From: Ottowia thiooxydans DSM 14619
GTDB taxonomy: Bacteria > Pseudomonadota > Gammaproteobacteria > Burkholderiales > Burkholderiaceae_C
Assembly: GCF_000422885.1 (NCBI RefSeq)
Contig: NZ_KE383942.1
Span: forward strand, 127,353 to 191,352
Direction: 5' to 3'
DNA length: 64,000 nucleotides
Below are positions 62,981 to 64,000 of the stretch, one piece after another. The position numbers and the translations under genes were made by a program. Each line of letters begins with the position of its first letter. Within the stretch, counting starts at the first letter, position 1. The notes beneath the pieces are model-generated. The model was not told where the DNA came from and ran no database searches. It saw only the letters and a list, made by a program, of their open reading frames with translations.

Positions 62981-64000
62981 TCAGAAATCCATGGTCGCGG
63001 AAATGCTGAATGTGCGTGGCGCAGACAACACAATGCCACCTGAGCCAGCGCTGCCTTCCCAATAACTGCGGTTAGCGAGGTTCAGGATGTTGGCTCGAAT
63101 GGTGAGCGGACGGCCAAATGAGCGGGTGAGATAACGTGCGCCCAGATCCCAGCGAGCCCACCCTGGCAGCTTGAGGGTGTTCTGTGCATTCACGTACTGC
63201 GAGCCTGTCAACAAGGTGCGTGCCGTCAGCGTCAGGCCGGGCAGGAATGGTGTATCCCATTCCACGCCAGCATTGCTGATCCAGCGCGGAGCAACGATGG
63301 CGCTTTTGCCGTCGTTGGCGCCACCTTGCGTACGCACCTGCTTGGCTTGCATGTAGGTCACTCCACCCAGAATCCGCACACCGCGCACCACCTGGCCGAA
63401 TGCACTGACTTCAATTCCCCGGTTGCGTTGCTCCCCGTCCATCACATAGCGGTATCGATTGGGCGCGCTGCCAGGTACTGTGATGGCATTGGGTTGCCGT
63501 AGCTCGAAAAGCGCGATGGTGCCAATAACCTGGCCAAAATCGACCTTGACGCCCAGCTCCGTTTGTTTGGTCTTGATGGGAGGAAAGGCCTGACCGGCGT
63601 TCTCAGCGTCCGCAGGTGCCGTGGCGCCCGCGCTGAGCCCCTGGATGTAGTTTGCGTAGATGGATGTGTTGTTCCACGGTTTCAACACCAGGCCCACCGC
63701 TGGTGAATTGACTGATTTCCCATAACCGGAAACCCAGTTGTTCACAGGTGCTGTGCCAGCGTAGTTGTCGACAGTGATTTTCTGGCGCCGCATGCCCAGC
63801 GTGAGCTGAACGGCGCCGTCCTGCCAGGACATGGTGTCGGAGATGCCCACTGAAGCAAGTTTGGTTTCAGAAGCCTGGCGTGTATCCAGAAAGCCAGCAA
63901 AAGGCGCGCCTGTCTGAAAAGGGTTTTCAACGAAGACCGGGCGATGAAGGTTTGATGCGAAACCCTGCCACTGAGCGAAGGCGTAGCCCGCTGCGATATC
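62981..64000 (-). CDS. TonB-dependent siderophore receptor, C-terminal part (N-terminus beyond window)
   Basis: The minus frame is open from the window edge to the TGA at 62981, giving 339 residues of a beta-barrel. They show alternating strands: WNNTSIYANYIQGLS, TKQTELGVKVDF, RNRGIEVSAFGQVVRGVRIL, and the C-terminal TIRANILNLANRSYW, PRTFSISATMDF with terminal Phe. This fits the FhuE/FoxA-type siderophore receptors. The plug and signal are outside the window. It is coupled to the PepSY gene, consistent with an iron-uptake operon. Confidence 0.92.
   Translation of the reverse strand, partial: DIAAGYAFAQWQGFASNLHRPVFVENPFQTGAPFAGFLDTRQASETKLASVGISDTMSWQDGAVQLTLGMRRQKITVDNYAGTAPVNNWVSGYGKSVNSPAVGLVLKPWNNTSIYANYIQGLSAGATAPADAENAGQAFPPIKTKQTELGVKVDFGQVIGTIALFELRQPNAITVPGSAPNRYRYVMDGEQRNRGIEVSAFGQVVRGVRILGGVTYMQAKQVRTQGGANDGKSAIVAPRWISNAGVEWDTPFLPGLTLTARTLLTGSQYVNAQNTLKLPGWARWDLGARYLTRSFGRPLTIRANILNLANRSYWEGSAGSGGIVLSAPRTFSISATMDF

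Noticed and set aside
1-64000. CRISPR arrays, rRNA, prophage or plasmid origin
   Set aside because: No regularly spaced identical repeats, rRNA sequence, phage structural genes, integrases or replication genes were seen.

Overview
The window reads as chromosomal DNA of a betaproteobacterium, most likely a member of the Comamonadaceae (Acidovorax/Comamonas/Delftia-like). This is inferred from several traits: moderately high GC, at least seven orphan Bug/TctC-type solute-binding proteins with no TctA or TctB partner, many GGAGACA-type ribosome binding sites, Burkholderiales-style palindromic repeats, a small Trp-rich protein of the TIGR04438 type, and tandem DUF4148-like secreted proteins. No rRNA, prophage, CRISPR or complete IS was seen. 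Two tRNAs are present (Cys-GCA and Leu-TAA).

Layout. 1-5.9 kb: a Bug protein cut by the window edge, a fused two-domain acyl-CoA dehydrogenase, and an SBF-like transporter divergent from a LysR regulator. 6-17.3 kb: a biotin-dependent acyl-CoA carboxylase island. It holds two paralogous GntR/FCD regulators, a CaiB-type CoA-transferase, two Bug proteins, two different carboxyltransferases, one biotin carboxylase, a 73-residue biotin carrier and a TauE-type permease. Its two divergent promoters share a 30-bp operator-like element in opposite orientations. 17.4-22.2 kb: a Tat-exported multicopper oxidase and a flavin/sulfur group (FMN reductase, acireductone dioxygenase, LLM monooxygenase). 22.5-27.4 kb: a translationally coupled operon of an exported, membrane-anchored CobN-like chelatase, a TolQ/ExbB-like protein and an ExbD-like DUF2149 protein, behind a Fur-box-like palindrome. 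It resembles the HmuS-type haem loci.

27.4-42.7 kb: a second CoA-transferase, a flavin reductase, tRNAs, a Bug protein, a DUF333-DUF333-MliC protein, an MFS transporter, a Nudix hydrolase, an NYN-domain protein whose expected start codon is GTA, glutamate racemase, and class I and class II fumarases transcribed divergently. 42.8-47.5 kb: an IclR-controlled aromatic-acid group (Pht5-like decarboxylase homologue, Bug, LigJ-like hydratase, LigK-like aldolase), probably the lower part of protocatechuate/gallate 4,5-cleavage. 47.6-53.6 kb: housekeeping genes (UPF0114, acs, cytochrome c, lgt) and malonyl-CoA decarboxylase. 53.6-61.7 kb: a 162-bp tandem repeat, twin DUF4148-like genes, MarR with a Bug gene, a sulfatase, a palindromic element, and a Bug-enoyl-CoA hydratase-MatB operon. 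With malonyl-CoA decarboxylase, MatB would take malonate (or an analogue) to acetyl-CoA. 61.7-64 kb: a PepSY membrane protein and the C-terminal part of a TonB-dependent siderophore receptor.

The overall theme is uptake of carboxylic acids by orphan binding proteins and their CoA-dependent breakdown, in separate locally regulated modules, with iron/haem functions at two places.
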